64,000 bases of DNA, taken from an uncultured Eubacteriales bacterium. GTDB lineage: Bacteria > Bacillota > Clostridia > Peptostreptococcales > Anaerovoracaceae. How positions within the stretch are numbered: position 1 is the first letter of the stretch; the number at the start of each line of letters is the position of its first letter. The notes under the pieces were generated by a model. The model did not search any database and had not been told where the DNA came from. It worked only from the letters and a program-made list of their open reading frames with translations. This document shows, one piece after another, positions 25,707-33,924 of the stretch. The stretch covers positions 43,742 to 107,741 of the forward strand of contig CADBJW010000001.1 in the NCBI GenBank assembly GCA_902795135.1, in the 5' to 3' direction. A program made the position numbers and the translations under genes.

Positions 25707-27092
25707 ATGATACAAGCAGCATTTATGGTTCCGCATCCGCCAATGATCGTGCCGGCGATCGGTAAAGGAAGCGAAGCACAGATTCAGGAAACCATTCAGG
25801 CATATGAGCAGGTTGCCGCTGAGATCAAGGCGCTGGAACCTGAAACGATTATCATTACCAGTCCGCATTCGATTATGTACGCGGACTATTTTCATATTTC
25901 CCCGGGAAAAGGTGCCAAAGGATCGTTTACTCAGTTCGGTGCTCCCCAGGTGCAGTTCGGAGAATCCTACGACACGGAGCTGGTCAGGGAAATCTGCCGC
26001 ATCGCCGACGCAAAGGAGTTCCCAGCAGGGACTCTGGGAGAGCGGGACAAACGTCTGGACCACGGCACCATGGTGCCCCTCTGGTTTATCGAACAGGCTT
26101 GTGAAAGGCCCTTTCAGATCGTCCGGATCGGTCTTTCAGGGCTGCCGCTGACGGATCAGTACCGTCTGGGGCAGATCATCGCGGAAGCCGTGGAAAAGCT
26201 GGGACGCCGGACGGTGTTCATCGCCAGTGGCGACTTATCCCACAAACTGCAGGACTACGGACCGTACGGGTTTGCCACTGAGGGGCCGGAGTACGACACG
26301 CGCATTATGGACGTTTGCGGCCGTGGAGCCTTTGGGGAATTGTTTGATTTTAGCGAGGGCTTTTGCGAGAGTGCAGCCGAGTGCGGACACCGTTCCTTTG
26401 TGGTCATGGCCGGTGCTTTTGATGGTGTTTCAGTTCATGCAAAAGCCTTGAGTCATCAGGATGTGACCGGCGTGGGATACGGCATCTGTACCTTCTACCC
26501 GGATGGAGAGAATGAGAATCGAAGATTTTTGGTTCAATATTTACAGAGGATGGAGAAAGAAATCGAGGCGAAACGTAACTCGGAAGATTCGTATGTGAAT
26601 TTGGCCAGACAGTCTCTGGAAAGCTATATATTAAGAAAAGAAAAACTTGCCCTGCCGGAGGGACTGCCGGAAGAAATGACGCAGACCCGGGCCGGAGCTT
26701 TTGTATCAATCCATAAGAACGGAGCTCTGCGCGGGTGCATTGGGACCATTGGTCCAGTCACCGATTGTGTGGCGCAGGAAATCATCGACAATGCCATTAG
26801 CGCCTCGGCGAGAGACCCGCGGTTTCCGGCCATTGAGCCCGATGAGCTGAAGTGGCTGGAAATCAATGTGGATGTCCTCGGCGAGCCGGAGGACATCGAT
26901 TCCAAAGACCTGCTGGATGTGAAGCGGTACGGCGTGATCGTAAGCAGCGGCGGCCGGAGAGGGCTTTTGCTGCCGGATCTGGACGGCGTGGATTCGGTCG
27001 ATCAGCAGATCGATATCGCCCGGCAAAAGGCAGGGATCGGTAAATTTGAGAAACTGAAACTGCAGCGGTTTGAAGTGATCCGTCACGTGTGA
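25707..27092 (+). CDS. MEMO/LigB-AMMECR1 fusion (AmmeMemoRadiSam system proteins B+A)
   Basis: A 461-residue two-domain protein. Residues 1-about 265 are a LigB/MEMO-type domain (class III extradiol dioxygenase fold): ITSPHSIMYADYF, DKRLDHGTMVPL and FIASGDLSHKL carry the metal-site histidines. Residues about 285-461 are an AMMECR1 domain with the hallmark LRGCIG. These two normally act with a radical-SAM protein in the AmmeMemoRadiSam system of unknown chemistry. Here the following radical-SAM gene is only a stub (27102-27194). Confidence 0.88.
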   Translation: MIQAAFMVPHPPMIVPAIGKGSEAQIQETIQAYEQVAAEIKALEPETIIITSPHSIMYADYFHISPGKGAKGSFTQFGAPQVQFGESYDTELVREICRIADAKEFPAGTLGERDKRLDHGTMVPLWFIEQACERPFQIVRIGLSGLPLTDQYRLGQIIAEAVEKLGRRTVFIASGDLSHKLQDYGPYGFATEGPEYDTRIMDVCGRGAFGELFDFSEGFCESAAECGHRSFVVMAGAFDGVSVHAKALSHQDVTGVGYGICTFYPDGENENRRFLVQYLQRMEKEIEAKRNSEDSYVNLARQSLESYILRKEKLALPEGLPEEMTQTRAGAFVSIHKNGALRGCIGTIGPVTDCVAQEIIDNAISASARDPRFPAIEPDELKWLEINVDVLGEPEDIDSKDLLDVKRYGVIVSSGGRRGLLLPDLDGVDSVDQQIDIARQKAGIGKFEKLKLQRFEVIRHV

Positions 27093-27101
27093 GTGTGCAA
27101 T

Positions 27102-27194
27102 ATGGCGAGTTGTAATGTGTGCTTTCGACAATGCAATATTGAGGAGGGCGGCCTTGGCTTTTGCGGCGGGCGGAGCTTGCGCGCCGGCAGCTGA
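27102..27194 (+). pseudogene. Truncated radical-SAM AmrS remnant (about 30 codons)
   Basis: An ATG nine bases after the AMMECR1 stop opens a 30-codon frame containing CNVCFRQCNIEEGGLGFC, which matches the cysteine-rich N-terminus of AmmeMemoRadiSam radical-SAM proteins. It then stops at 27192-27194 and the DNA runs into an unrelated FAD dehydrogenase. The rest of the radical-SAM domain is not present in any frame nearby. The likely cause is a deletion joining this gene to the next operon. Confidence 0.7.
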
Positions 27195-27219
27195 CTTACG
27201 TTTACACAGGAAATTGCTG

Positions 27220-28680
27220 ATGTACGAAAACGATGTAATCATCATCGGCGCAGGCGGAATTGGATGTGCCGTGGCGCGGGAACTCTCCCGCTACGAATTG
27301 AATATAACCGTCCTTGAAAAGGAATGCGATGTAGCCGGTGGAATCAGCGGCCGGAATTCGGCTGTCGTTCATGCGGGATTCAACAACCGGCCGGGCAGCC
27401 TTATGGCAAAGCTTTGCGTTCGCGGCAATCAGGGATTTGAGACGATATGCAGGCAGCTGGATGTTCCTTATCAAAAAACGGGCAAGCTGCTTGTTGCATT
27501 TGACGAAGAAGACTTGGAAATCCTGCGCGGCATCATCGCCCAGGGAGAAGCCAACGGCTGCCGCGGTCTGCACCTTGTGGATCAGGCGGAGCTGCAGCGG
27601 CTCATGCCCGGCGTGGGCGGAATCGGCGGCATGCTGTCTTCGGAAACCGCAGTGTTTGATCCGTTTTTGTACTGCATTGCGCTGGCAGAAAACGCATTGC
27701 AAAACGGCGCCCGCTTCGTCTTTAACAGCGAAGTCGTGGGCATCGACCGGGCGAGCAGCGATGCCCGATTCACGGTCCAGACCGCGGACGGGCGCCAGTA
27801 CCGGGCGTCCTATCTGATCAACTGCGCGGGCCTGTACAGCGACCGCATCGCCGAGATGGCGGGCATCCACGATTACCGCATCTATCCGTGTCGCGGGGAG
27901 TACTTTATACTGGACAAAATCGCGGACGAGCTGCTTCCATTGCCCGTATATCCCGCTCCAAAGGCCGGCATTGGCGGCCTCGGCGTCCATTTGACACCGA
28001 CGACGGCCGGCAACATCATCATCGGTCCGAGCGCCGAATACATCGATGACAGAACGGATCTGGCGTGCACGGCTGAGGTCATGGAGCAGCTTTTTGCCGA
28101 AGCAAAAGCTTTGCTCCCGGCTCTTGACCGCAGGCAGATCATCGGCAGTTACGCAGGTCTTCGACCAAAGCTTACTCTGCCGAAGGAAGGCGGTTACAAG
28201 GATTTTGTGATTCAGGAAGAATCCTCTTGCCCGGGGCTGATCAATCTGATCGGTATCGAGTCGCCAGGTCTTACGGCGTCGGTACCGATCGCGGAAATGG
28301 TAGCGGATATCATTGCGAAGCAAAAGCCTTTGCATGAGAAATCGAATTTCGTAGAGGGTCGCAAGCGGCCTCCACGGTTGCGGGATTTGGACGAAACGCA
28401 GCAGGCGGCACTGATTGCAGAGGACCCGGAATACGGCGAAATCATTTGCCGCTGCCAGAAAGTGTCCAAACGGGAAATCCGCAACGCGATCGAGAATCCC
28501 CTTGGCGCACGGAGCATTTCGGCCATCAAGTACCGCGCGTGGGCGACAACGGGCCGCTGTAACGGCGGGTACTGTCTGACGCGGATCGTCGACATGCTCG
28601 TGCGGGAATACGGCATGAAACCAGAGGAAATTACGTACCGAAGCGCCGGAAGCGAACTGTTCTCCGGCCGGGTGAAGTGA
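27220..28680 (+). CDS. FAD-dependent glycerol-3-phosphate dehydrogenase-like protein with BFD domain
   Basis: A 486-residue oxidoreductase. The ATG at 27220 places the dinucleotide-binding motif VIIIGAGGIGCAVA at residues 6-19, as expected for the DAO/GlpA family; in-frame upstream starts would add residues before the Rossmann motif. The C-terminal 90 residues form a bacterioferritin-associated ferredoxin-like domain with ICRCQ and CNGGYC, binding a [2Fe-2S] cluster. With the next gene it makes a GlpA/GlpB-like pair, probably oxidising glycerol-3-phosphate or a related 2-hydroxy acid and feeding electrons to the partner. Confidence 0.8.
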   Translation: MYENDVIIIGAGGIGCAVARELSRYELNITVLEKECDVAGGISGRNSAVVHAGFNNRPGSLMAKLCVRGNQGFETICRQLDVPYQKTGKLLVAFDEEDLEILRGIIAQGEANGCRGLHLVDQAELQRLMPGVGGIGGMLSSETAVFDPFLYCIALAENALQNGARFVFNSEVVGIDRASSDARFTVQTADGRQYRASYLINCAGLYSDRIAEMAGIHDYRIYPCRGEYFILDKIADELLPLPVYPAPKAGIGGLGVHLTPTTAGNIIIGPSAEYIDDRTDLACTAEVMEQLFAEAKALLPALDRRQIIGSYAGLRPKLTLPKEGGYKDFVIQEESSCPGLINLIGIESPGLTASVPIAEMVADIIAKQKPLHEKSNFVEGRKRPPRLRDLDETQQAALIAEDPEYGEIICRCQKVSKREIRNAIENPLGARSISAIKYRAWATTGRCNGGYCLTRIVDMLVREYGMKPEEITYRSAGSELFSGRVK

Positions 28681-28681
28681 G

Positions 28682-30208
28682 ATGGAACAAGCAGATGTAT
28701 TGATTGTTGGTGCGGGGCCAGGTGGCCTTGCTGCTGCAAAAGGCGCAAAAGCGGCTGGTGCCGAGCGCGTTGTCATATTGGAACGGGATAGCAGGCCGGG
28801 CGGCATACTGAATCAGTGTGTGCACGATGGCTTTGGCTTGGTGCGCTATCAGAAGCAATTGACGGGGCCCGAGTATGCGGTGCGGGCGGAACGGGAAGCG
28901 GAGGAGTCCGGAGCAGAGCTTTTGTGCGGACATCATGTGGTGAATATAAAGTCAAATGGTGCGCCTTCGGGCGGCCGTGGCGGGGCTTGCAGCGACGGAT
29001 GTGATGGTGGTTTCGCTGGACGACATGTTGTGACGGCCATCAGTTCGGAGGGATTGAAACAGATTTCCGCGCGAGCGATCGTTTTGGCCACCGGCTGCCG
29101 TGAACGGACGCGCGGCGCCATTGCTATTCCCGGGTCGAGGCCAGCCGGCGTGTTCACCGCCGGTGTCGTGCAGAATTTTGTGAACGTGAAAAACATCATG
29201 CCGGGGAAACGCGTTGTGATTCTCGGATCCGGAGACGTTGGGATGATCATGGCCAGACGTCTGACGCTGGAAGGTGCGGAAGTCGTCGCGGTGATTGAGG
29301 TTTTGCCGGAACCGGCAGGCCTTTCCCGCAACGTCAGTCAGTGTTTGTACGATTACGGAATCCAGATTTACTGCAGTCACACCGTTTCAAAAATCATTGG
29401 CAAAAGGAAGCTCGAGGCCATTGAAATGTCACAGCTCAACGATTGTGGCAGGGTGATTCCCGGAACGGAGAGGTTGATAGAATGTGACGCTTTGGTTTTG
29501 TCCGTTGGACTGATTCCCGAAAACGAAGTGGCCCAGACGGCTGGCGTTGCATTGGATGCACGCAGCAATAGGGTCGTGACAGATTCCCGCATGCAGACCA
29601 ACGTGCCGGGGATTTTCTCCTGCGGCAATTCGCGGAGCATCATGGACATGGCGGATTTTGTATCCGAACAGGGAGAACTGGCAGGCTGGAATGCGGCGGT
29701 TTACGCATCGGCACGCGATGTCGAAATGCGTGACCGGGATTTGCGTGATTGGGAAGAGGCATGGAGCACACCGATGGCCAAAGGCTTCCCACAGCCGAAT
29801 ACTGTAACTTGTTCGCTGTGCCCGAAAGGCTGTCAGGTTCGCTTCGATGCAGAGACGGGATTATATGGAGGAAACGGTTGTAAACGCGGCATTGCTTTTG
29901 CGGAACAGGAACGGCTTGATCCGAAGCGGTTTTTGACGACAACGATCAAGGTGCTTGCTGATGCCGGTGATAAATCGGTGGAGAAAACTGGAATGGCGAA
30001 AAGCGCTGAGGCATGCCCGAAGGGCGAAGCGGTGCTTTTGCCAGTTCGCAGTGAAGTCCCGATTTCCCTGAAATGTCTTCCATCGGCCGTGAAAGAGCTT
30101 CAATCTGTAACGGTTGCGTCTCCGATTCAATGCGGAAGCGTGGTCGCCACGATCTCCGATGGAGAGGGAAACCGAGTTCTGGTTTTGGCCTGCGCATCCT
30201 GCGGATGA
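28682..30208 (+). CDS. FAD/NAD oxidoreductase fused to DUF1667
   Basis: A 508-residue protein. Residues 1-about 370 are a pyridine nucleotide-disulphide oxidoreductase: VLIVGAGPGGLAA (FAD), RVVILGSGDVG (second nucleotide site) and GIFSCGNSR. The C-terminal 130 residues have CSLCPKGCQV and NGCKRG, the cysteine motifs of DUF1667, which is a separate small gene in many glycerol-3-phosphate dehydrogenase operons; here it is fused. A Gly/Ser-rich insert (about 90-115, GGRGGACSDGCDGG) interrupts the first domain. It starts one base after the preceding stop. Confidence 0.8.
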   Translation: MEQADVLIVGAGPGGLAAAKGAKAAGAERVVILERDSRPGGILNQCVHDGFGLVRYQKQLTGPEYAVRAEREAEESGAELLCGHHVVNIKSNGAPSGGRGGACSDGCDGGFAGRHVVTAISSEGLKQISARAIVLATGCRERTRGAIAIPGSRPAGVFTAGVVQNFVNVKNIMPGKRVVILGSGDVGMIMARRLTLEGAEVVAVIEVLPEPAGLSRNVSQCLYDYGIQIYCSHTVSKIIGKRKLEAIEMSQLNDCGRVIPGTERLIECDALVLSVGLIPENEVAQTAGVALDARSNRVVTDSRMQTNVPGIFSCGNSRSIMDMADFVSEQGELAGWNAAVYASARDVEMRDRDLRDWEEAWSTPMAKGFPQPNTVTCSLCPKGCQVRFDAETGLYGGNGCKRGIAFAEQERLDPKRFLTTTIKVLADAGDKSVEKTGMAKSAEACPKGEAVLLPVRSEVPISLKCLPSAVKELQSVTVASPIQCGSVVATISDGEGNRVLVLACASCG

Positions 30209-30421
30209 GGGATGACTCTCTAGCGGTGGTGCTTGCCAAGACGATGGAACAATATATTAGTCTATAGACAAACAAGTGTTATCCAACTGTTTCTGCACCT
30301 CGGTTTCCCAGATGGTCCAAATCGATGAAGTTCTGAAATCGCCTCTGCCGGGTTATTATTACTTCAGTGAACATATCCATTGACACTCTTCAAGTCATCT
30401 TAAAACGACGATTTTCCCTTT

Positions 30422-30480
30422 TGGGTCATTTGGCGAGAACATGTGGGCCATTGGCCCAACGGATGCAGAAAAATGACCCA
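30422..30480. repeat. Nested inverted repeats
   Basis: TGGGTCATTT (30422-30431) and AAATGACCCA (30471-30480) are perfect 10-bp arms. Inside them TGGGCC-ATT-GGCCCA (30444-30458) is a second palindrome. The words TGGGTCAT and TGGGCCAT are related, suggesting one repeated binding motif. There is no U-run, so it is unlikely to be a terminator. Confidence 0.5.
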
Positions 30481-30716
30481 TAGGCCATATTCGGCGCGTT
30501 TCTACATTACATATATTTCCATAAACAATGAGCTATGAGATATATTTTCTGCACATTGCTGCTTTCAGGCTCATATTTTTTAGTCAAAACCAACAAGGAC
30601 GGTGGCGTACACCTTTGTCTACAATCTGAAATCTTGTGCTATGCTGCTTTTGAACCCTGCTGAATTGGTAAACTGAAACGGGACATCCGTTAAAATGAAT
30701 CATTTCATGGCCTTTG

Positions 30717-30778
30717 TGTGAAGGGACTCTTCACAAATCACCAAGAAGACTTCACATTCCTTTAAAAAACCATTCACA
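30717..30778 (+). promoter_or_regulatory. TTCACA direct repeats with palindrome, possible activator sites
   Basis: TTCACA occurs at 30730-30735, 30751-30756 and 30773-30778, spaced 21 and 22 bp, that is on one face of the helix. The first copy is also the right arm of TGTGAAG-GGACT-CTTCACA (30717-30735). Such spacing fits response-regulator or LytTR-type binding upstream of the beta-helix gene at 30862. Confidence 0.45.
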
Positions 30779-30861
30779 AAACGAACAATCCCAGTCGTTA
30801 TGATAAGACCATAACATTTGAGACAGTTATTGAATAGAAGATTCAAAGGGATCAAGGAATT

Positions 30862-32940
30862 ATGGACAGTATTATTAAGAAAAGAGTAACAAAGAACGTT
30901 ATTACTATAGTATTGATTGCAGCGCTTGGGGTCGCGATGCTGTTTACAACAGGCCTCGTTGGCGGAAAGCATCATGGGCAGCCGCCGATGATGGGTAACC
31001 AGCAAATGCAGCAGGATCAAAACGGCCAGCCCGGCGACTCCAACGGACAGCCGCCGGCACCGCCAAGTGGCGATCAGTCAGGTAACAAAAGCGGCAATCA
31101 GGACAACCAGAGCAGTGATCAGCAGAACGGACAGCCACCGGCACCGCCAAGCGGCGACCAGTCAGGTAACCAAAGCGGTGATCAGAACAACCAGAGCGGC
31201 GATCAGTCAAACAGCCAGAGCACCCAGTCCGGCGATCAGGACGCCCAGTCTGGCAGTCAATCCAACCAATCCAATCAGAACAACCAGAACGGACCGAACA
31301 ACCAAAACGGACCGGGCAACCAAAGCGGCCATCCAGATATGAACGGCCATCCGGATATGAACGGGCATCCGGGCAAGGGCGGCATCAGCACAGGCATGAA
31401 AATCTTCACGGGTGCGGAGGCACTGGCAATTGCACTGTTAATCGTTTACCTGATCATGTCAGGATTCAATAGCAAATCGATCAAAGAAACTCTGCCGGGA
31501 AGAAAGCAGATCGCGATTCTCGCAGTAGCAACCATTTTAGCAGGCGGCGGGCTGACGGCAGCCGGCATACTGATTCCGAGCGCCGTGCATGGGCATAATG
31601 GTCCGAACGGACAAAATGGCCAGCCGCAGACCGAGCAGCTCAGCGCAAGTGGCCAGAACGACCAAGGCGATCAAAACAGTCAGGGCAACCAAGGTGGCCC
31701 AAACAACCAGGGTAACCAGAATGGCCAGGACGGGCCGGGCGGACAGGATTCCCAGCAGGTTGATGCGACTGGCGCGACGACCGTTGACGGGGAAGAGAAG
31801 ACGCTGAACGATTCTTATGAATCGACGACGGCCGATGAAAACGCCATCCTCGTAACCAATGGGGGAACGCTCACATCAGAGGGAGCCACGATCACCAAGA
31901 AAAGCGGTGATGGTTCCAACACGGACAGCTGCGATTTCCATGGTGTGAACGCGGGAATCCTGGTTAACGAAGAATCCTCGGCAACCATCAAAAACGCAAC
32001 CATCAAGACCGCTGCGAACCGATCCAACGCCGTGTTCGCAACGGGTGAAAAGTCAAAGATCGAAATCAGCGACTCGACCATCGAAACCACTGGCGAAAGC
32101 TCCTGCCGCGGACTGGATGCGACCAACGGCGGAACCATCATCGCCGATAAGATGAAAATCACGACGCAGGGCGGATCCTGCGCGACCCTGGCAACAGACC
32201 GGGGCGAGGGCACCGTCACCGTCACGAACTCAGAACTGGAAACCAACGGAGCAGGTTCGCCAATCATTTACTCGACGGGCGACATCAGCATCGACAATAC
32301 GACCGGCACATCCAACGGCAGTCAGATCGCTGTCGTAGAGGGCAAAAACAAAGCGACCATTACGAACTCGACGGTCACAGCAACCGCCGCTGGCAACCGG
32401 GGCGATGTGGACGTGTGCGGCGTCATGCTGTACCAGTCCATGTCCGGTGACGCCGACGAAGGAACCAGCGAATTCAAGGCGACCGGTTCCACACTGACCA
32501 TCGACAAAAACTCTAAATACTACAAAACCGCACCCATGTTTTTCGTCACCAATACGGACTCTGTGATCCGTCTGACAGACACAAAACTGACCTTCGGAAG
32601 CGGCACTCTCCTCAGCGTGAAAGGCACCAGTGAGTGGGGCAACGAGGGTTCCAACGGAGGCACCGTCAAGCTGATCGCCGCAAACCAGAAGCTTACGGGA
32701 GACGTGGAAGTCGACAAGATTTCCGAAGCGACCATTTATCTCACCAAAGGCTCCTCGTACAAAGGCACGATTAACGGGGACAACAGCGCAAAAGCATTGA
32801 CCCTAAAAATCAGCAAAAACTCCAAGCTGACGCTAACCGGGGATACGTACGTAACGGCTTTGGATGACAAGGATACGGATTACAGCAACATCGACTTTAA
32901 CGGGTACAAGCTGTACGTCAACGGAACCGCCATCAATTAA
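30862..32940 (+). CDS. Q/N-rich membrane protein with beta-helix ectodomain
   Basis: A 692-residue protein with a membrane helix at about 14-34, a long Gln/Asn/Gly/Ser/Pro-rich low-complexity region (about 38-172) with short repeats such as QPPAPPSGDQSGN and NGHPDM, two more membrane helices (about 185-205 and 214-236), a second Q/N-rich stretch (about 240-305), and about 380 residues of repeated short beta strands (GGTLTSEGATITK, SSATIKNATIK, KSKIEISDSTIET) that fit a right-handed parallel beta-helix. It has no LPXTG. The beta-helix suggests carbohydrate binding or adhesion at the surface; function unknown. Confidence 0.7.
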   Translation: MDSIIKKRVTKNVITIVLIAALGVAMLFTTGLVGGKHHGQPPMMGNQQMQQDQNGQPGDSNGQPPAPPSGDQSGNKSGNQDNQSSDQQNGQPPAPPSGDQSGNQSGDQNNQSGDQSNSQSTQSGDQDAQSGSQSNQSNQNNQNGPNNQNGPGNQSGHPDMNGHPDMNGHPGKGGISTGMKIFTGAEALAIALLIVYLIMSGFNSKSIKETLPGRKQIAILAVATILAGGGLTAAGILIPSAVHGHNGPNGQNGQPQTEQLSASGQNDQGDQNSQGNQGGPNNQGNQNGQDGPGGQDSQQVDATGATTVDGEEKTLNDSYESTTADENAILVTNGGTLTSEGATITKKSGDGSNTDSCDFHGVNAGILVNEESSATIKNATIKTAANRSNAVFATGEKSKIEISDSTIETTGESSCRGLDATNGGTIIADKMKITTQGGSCATLATDRGEGTVTVTNSELETNGAGSPIIYSTGDISIDNTTGTSNGSQIAVVEGKNKATITNSTVTATAAGNRGDVDVCGVMLYQSMSGDADEGTSEFKATGSTLTIDKNSKYYKTAPMFFVTNTDSVIRLTDTKLTFGSGTLLSVKGTSEWGNEGSNGGTVKLIAANQKLTGDVEVDKISEATIYLTKGSSYKGTINGDNSAKALTLKISKNSKLTLTGDTYVTALDDKDTDYSNIDFNGYKLYVNGTAIN

Positions 32941-32978
32941 ACGTGAAACCACCAAACAAACCAAACCCACCAAGAGAG

Positions 32979-33014
32979 CTGCTGCACCGGACTCAAATCC
33001 GGCCCAGCAGTTTT
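32979..33014 (+). terminator. Intrinsic terminator after beta-helix gene
   Basis: CTGCTG-CA-CCGGA-loop-TCCGG-CC-CAGCAG forms a strong two-part stem (32979-33010) followed by TTTTCT. Confidence 0.8.
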
Positions 33015-33020
33015 CTATAT

Positions 33021-33050
33021 TTGTAGGATAAAGCTTTCATGTAGTATAAT
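33021..33050 (+). promoter_or_regulatory. Promoter for HAD phosphatase gene
   Basis: A consensus TATAAT lies at 33045-33050 with a weak TTGTAG at 33021-33026 (18-bp spacer). Transcription would begin around 33056-33058, making the mRNA start almost exactly at the AAGGAGG. Confidence 0.6.
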
Positions 33051-33055
33051 ACCTT

Positions 33056-33102
33056 AAGGAGGAAGCCGGGGCGGGCGAAGCCTGCCCGCCCCGGCATTAA
33101 TG
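33056..33102 (+). promoter_or_regulatory. Ribosome site separated from start codon by a perfect GC hairpin
   Basis: AAGGAGG (33056-33062) is followed by two A bases, then a perfect 12-bp all-G/C stem (33065-33076 with 33084-33095, 7-base loop), then ATTA and the ATG at 33100. In a linear transcript the spacing is 37 bases, far too long. With the hairpin formed, only 6 bases remain between the ribosome site and the start, which is near optimal. The structure therefore probably brings the site to the start codon, and may protect the 5' end. Confidence 0.65.
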
Positions 33103-33921
33103 AACATGAGCAAACCAATCGTCGCATTGATGTATGATTTTGATAAGACCCTTTCCCCGAAAAACATGCAGGATTATGGATTCATGGAGGGACTGGGCGT
33201 TAGCAGCAAAGAGTTTTGGGACACGTGCACCAAAATGACCAAGGACTACCAAATGGACAGCATTTTGGCCTATATGTACCTCATGTTGGAAAAAGGACGG
33301 GGCAAGTACATGTTCCGCAGAGAAGAATTCCAAAAGCTGGGCAAGAGCGTAAAACTGTTCCCCGGCGTCACGACATGGTTCGACCGAATGAATGAATACT
33401 GCGATTCCAAAGGCCTCGTCTGCGAGCATTATCTGATTTCATCTGGCCTCAAAGAGATCATCGAGGGAACGGAAATCGCAGATCGATTCAAGGAAATCTA
33501 TGCGGCGGAGTTTTTGTATGATGAAGACGGGCTTGCCAAATGGCCAGCCATGGCGGTGAATTACACCAGCAAAACCCAGTTCCTTTACCGCGTGAACAAG
33601 GGCGTTTTGGATGTAACGGAACAGTCCAAACTGAACCGCTACGTGCCGGAAGACGAGCGGCGCATACCATTCCGGAACATGGTGTACTTCGGCGACGGGG
33701 ATACGGACGTCCCGTGCATGAAGCTGACCAAACTCAACGGCGGCCATTCCATCGTCGTCTATCAGAAAGAGAAGGAAGTCGCAGAGCGTCTGATCAACGA
33801 AAACCGGGCCAATTTCGCCCGCAAGGCCAATTACAGCAAAGGCTCTGCCCTCGAAAAAACGGTCAAAGCGATCATCGATGGAATCGCGGCGACAGAAGTC
33901 ATCAAAGCCATGGAAGGATAG
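33100..33921 (+). CDS. HAD family phosphatase-like hydrolase
   Basis: A 273-residue haloacid dehalogenase-superfamily protein. Motif I is DFDKTL (about 13-18), with the nucleophile D13; motif II is the serine in LISSGLKE (about 112-119); motif IV is FGDGDTDVPCM (about 200-210). The inserted helical region after motif I is a C1-type cap. Substrate unknown. ATG at 33100 or 33106 are both possible. Its unusual leader is described separately. The next gene starts three bases after it, suggesting co-transcription. Confidence 0.85.
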   Translation: MNMSKPIVALMYDFDKTLSPKNMQDYGFMEGLGVSSKEFWDTCTKMTKDYQMDSILAYMYLMLEKGRGKYMFRREEFQKLGKSVKLFPGVTTWFDRMNEYCDSKGLVCEHYLISSGLKEIIEGTEIADRFKEIYAAEFLYDEDGLAKWPAMAVNYTSKTQFLYRVNKGVLDVTEQSKLNRYVPEDERRIPFRNMVYFGDGDTDVPCMKLTKLNGGHSIVVYQKEKEVAERLINENRANFARKANYSKGSALEKTVKAIIDGIAATEVIKAMEG

Positions 33922-33924
33922 ACA

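Larger units (their letters stand above)
30209..30861. other. Long intergenic region with several repeat structures, no gene
   Basis: This 653-bp stretch shows no coding frame with a ribosome site. It has nested inverted repeats at 30422-30480, a palindrome at 30717-30735 and three TTCACA direct repeats 21-22 bp apart (30730, 30751, 30773) in front of the next gene. The layout looks like a complex promoter region. Confidence 0.55.

Noticed and set aside
27202-28806. Minus-strand frame of 534 codons opposite the FAD dehydrogenase
   Set aside because: It is the shadow of a strongly supported gene and is caused by codon bias; composition is not protein-like.
31000-31400. Repetitive DNA that might suggest a CRISPR array
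   Set aside because: The repeats are codon-level Gln/Asn/Gly/Pro repeats inside an open frame, irregular in period and without unique spacers.
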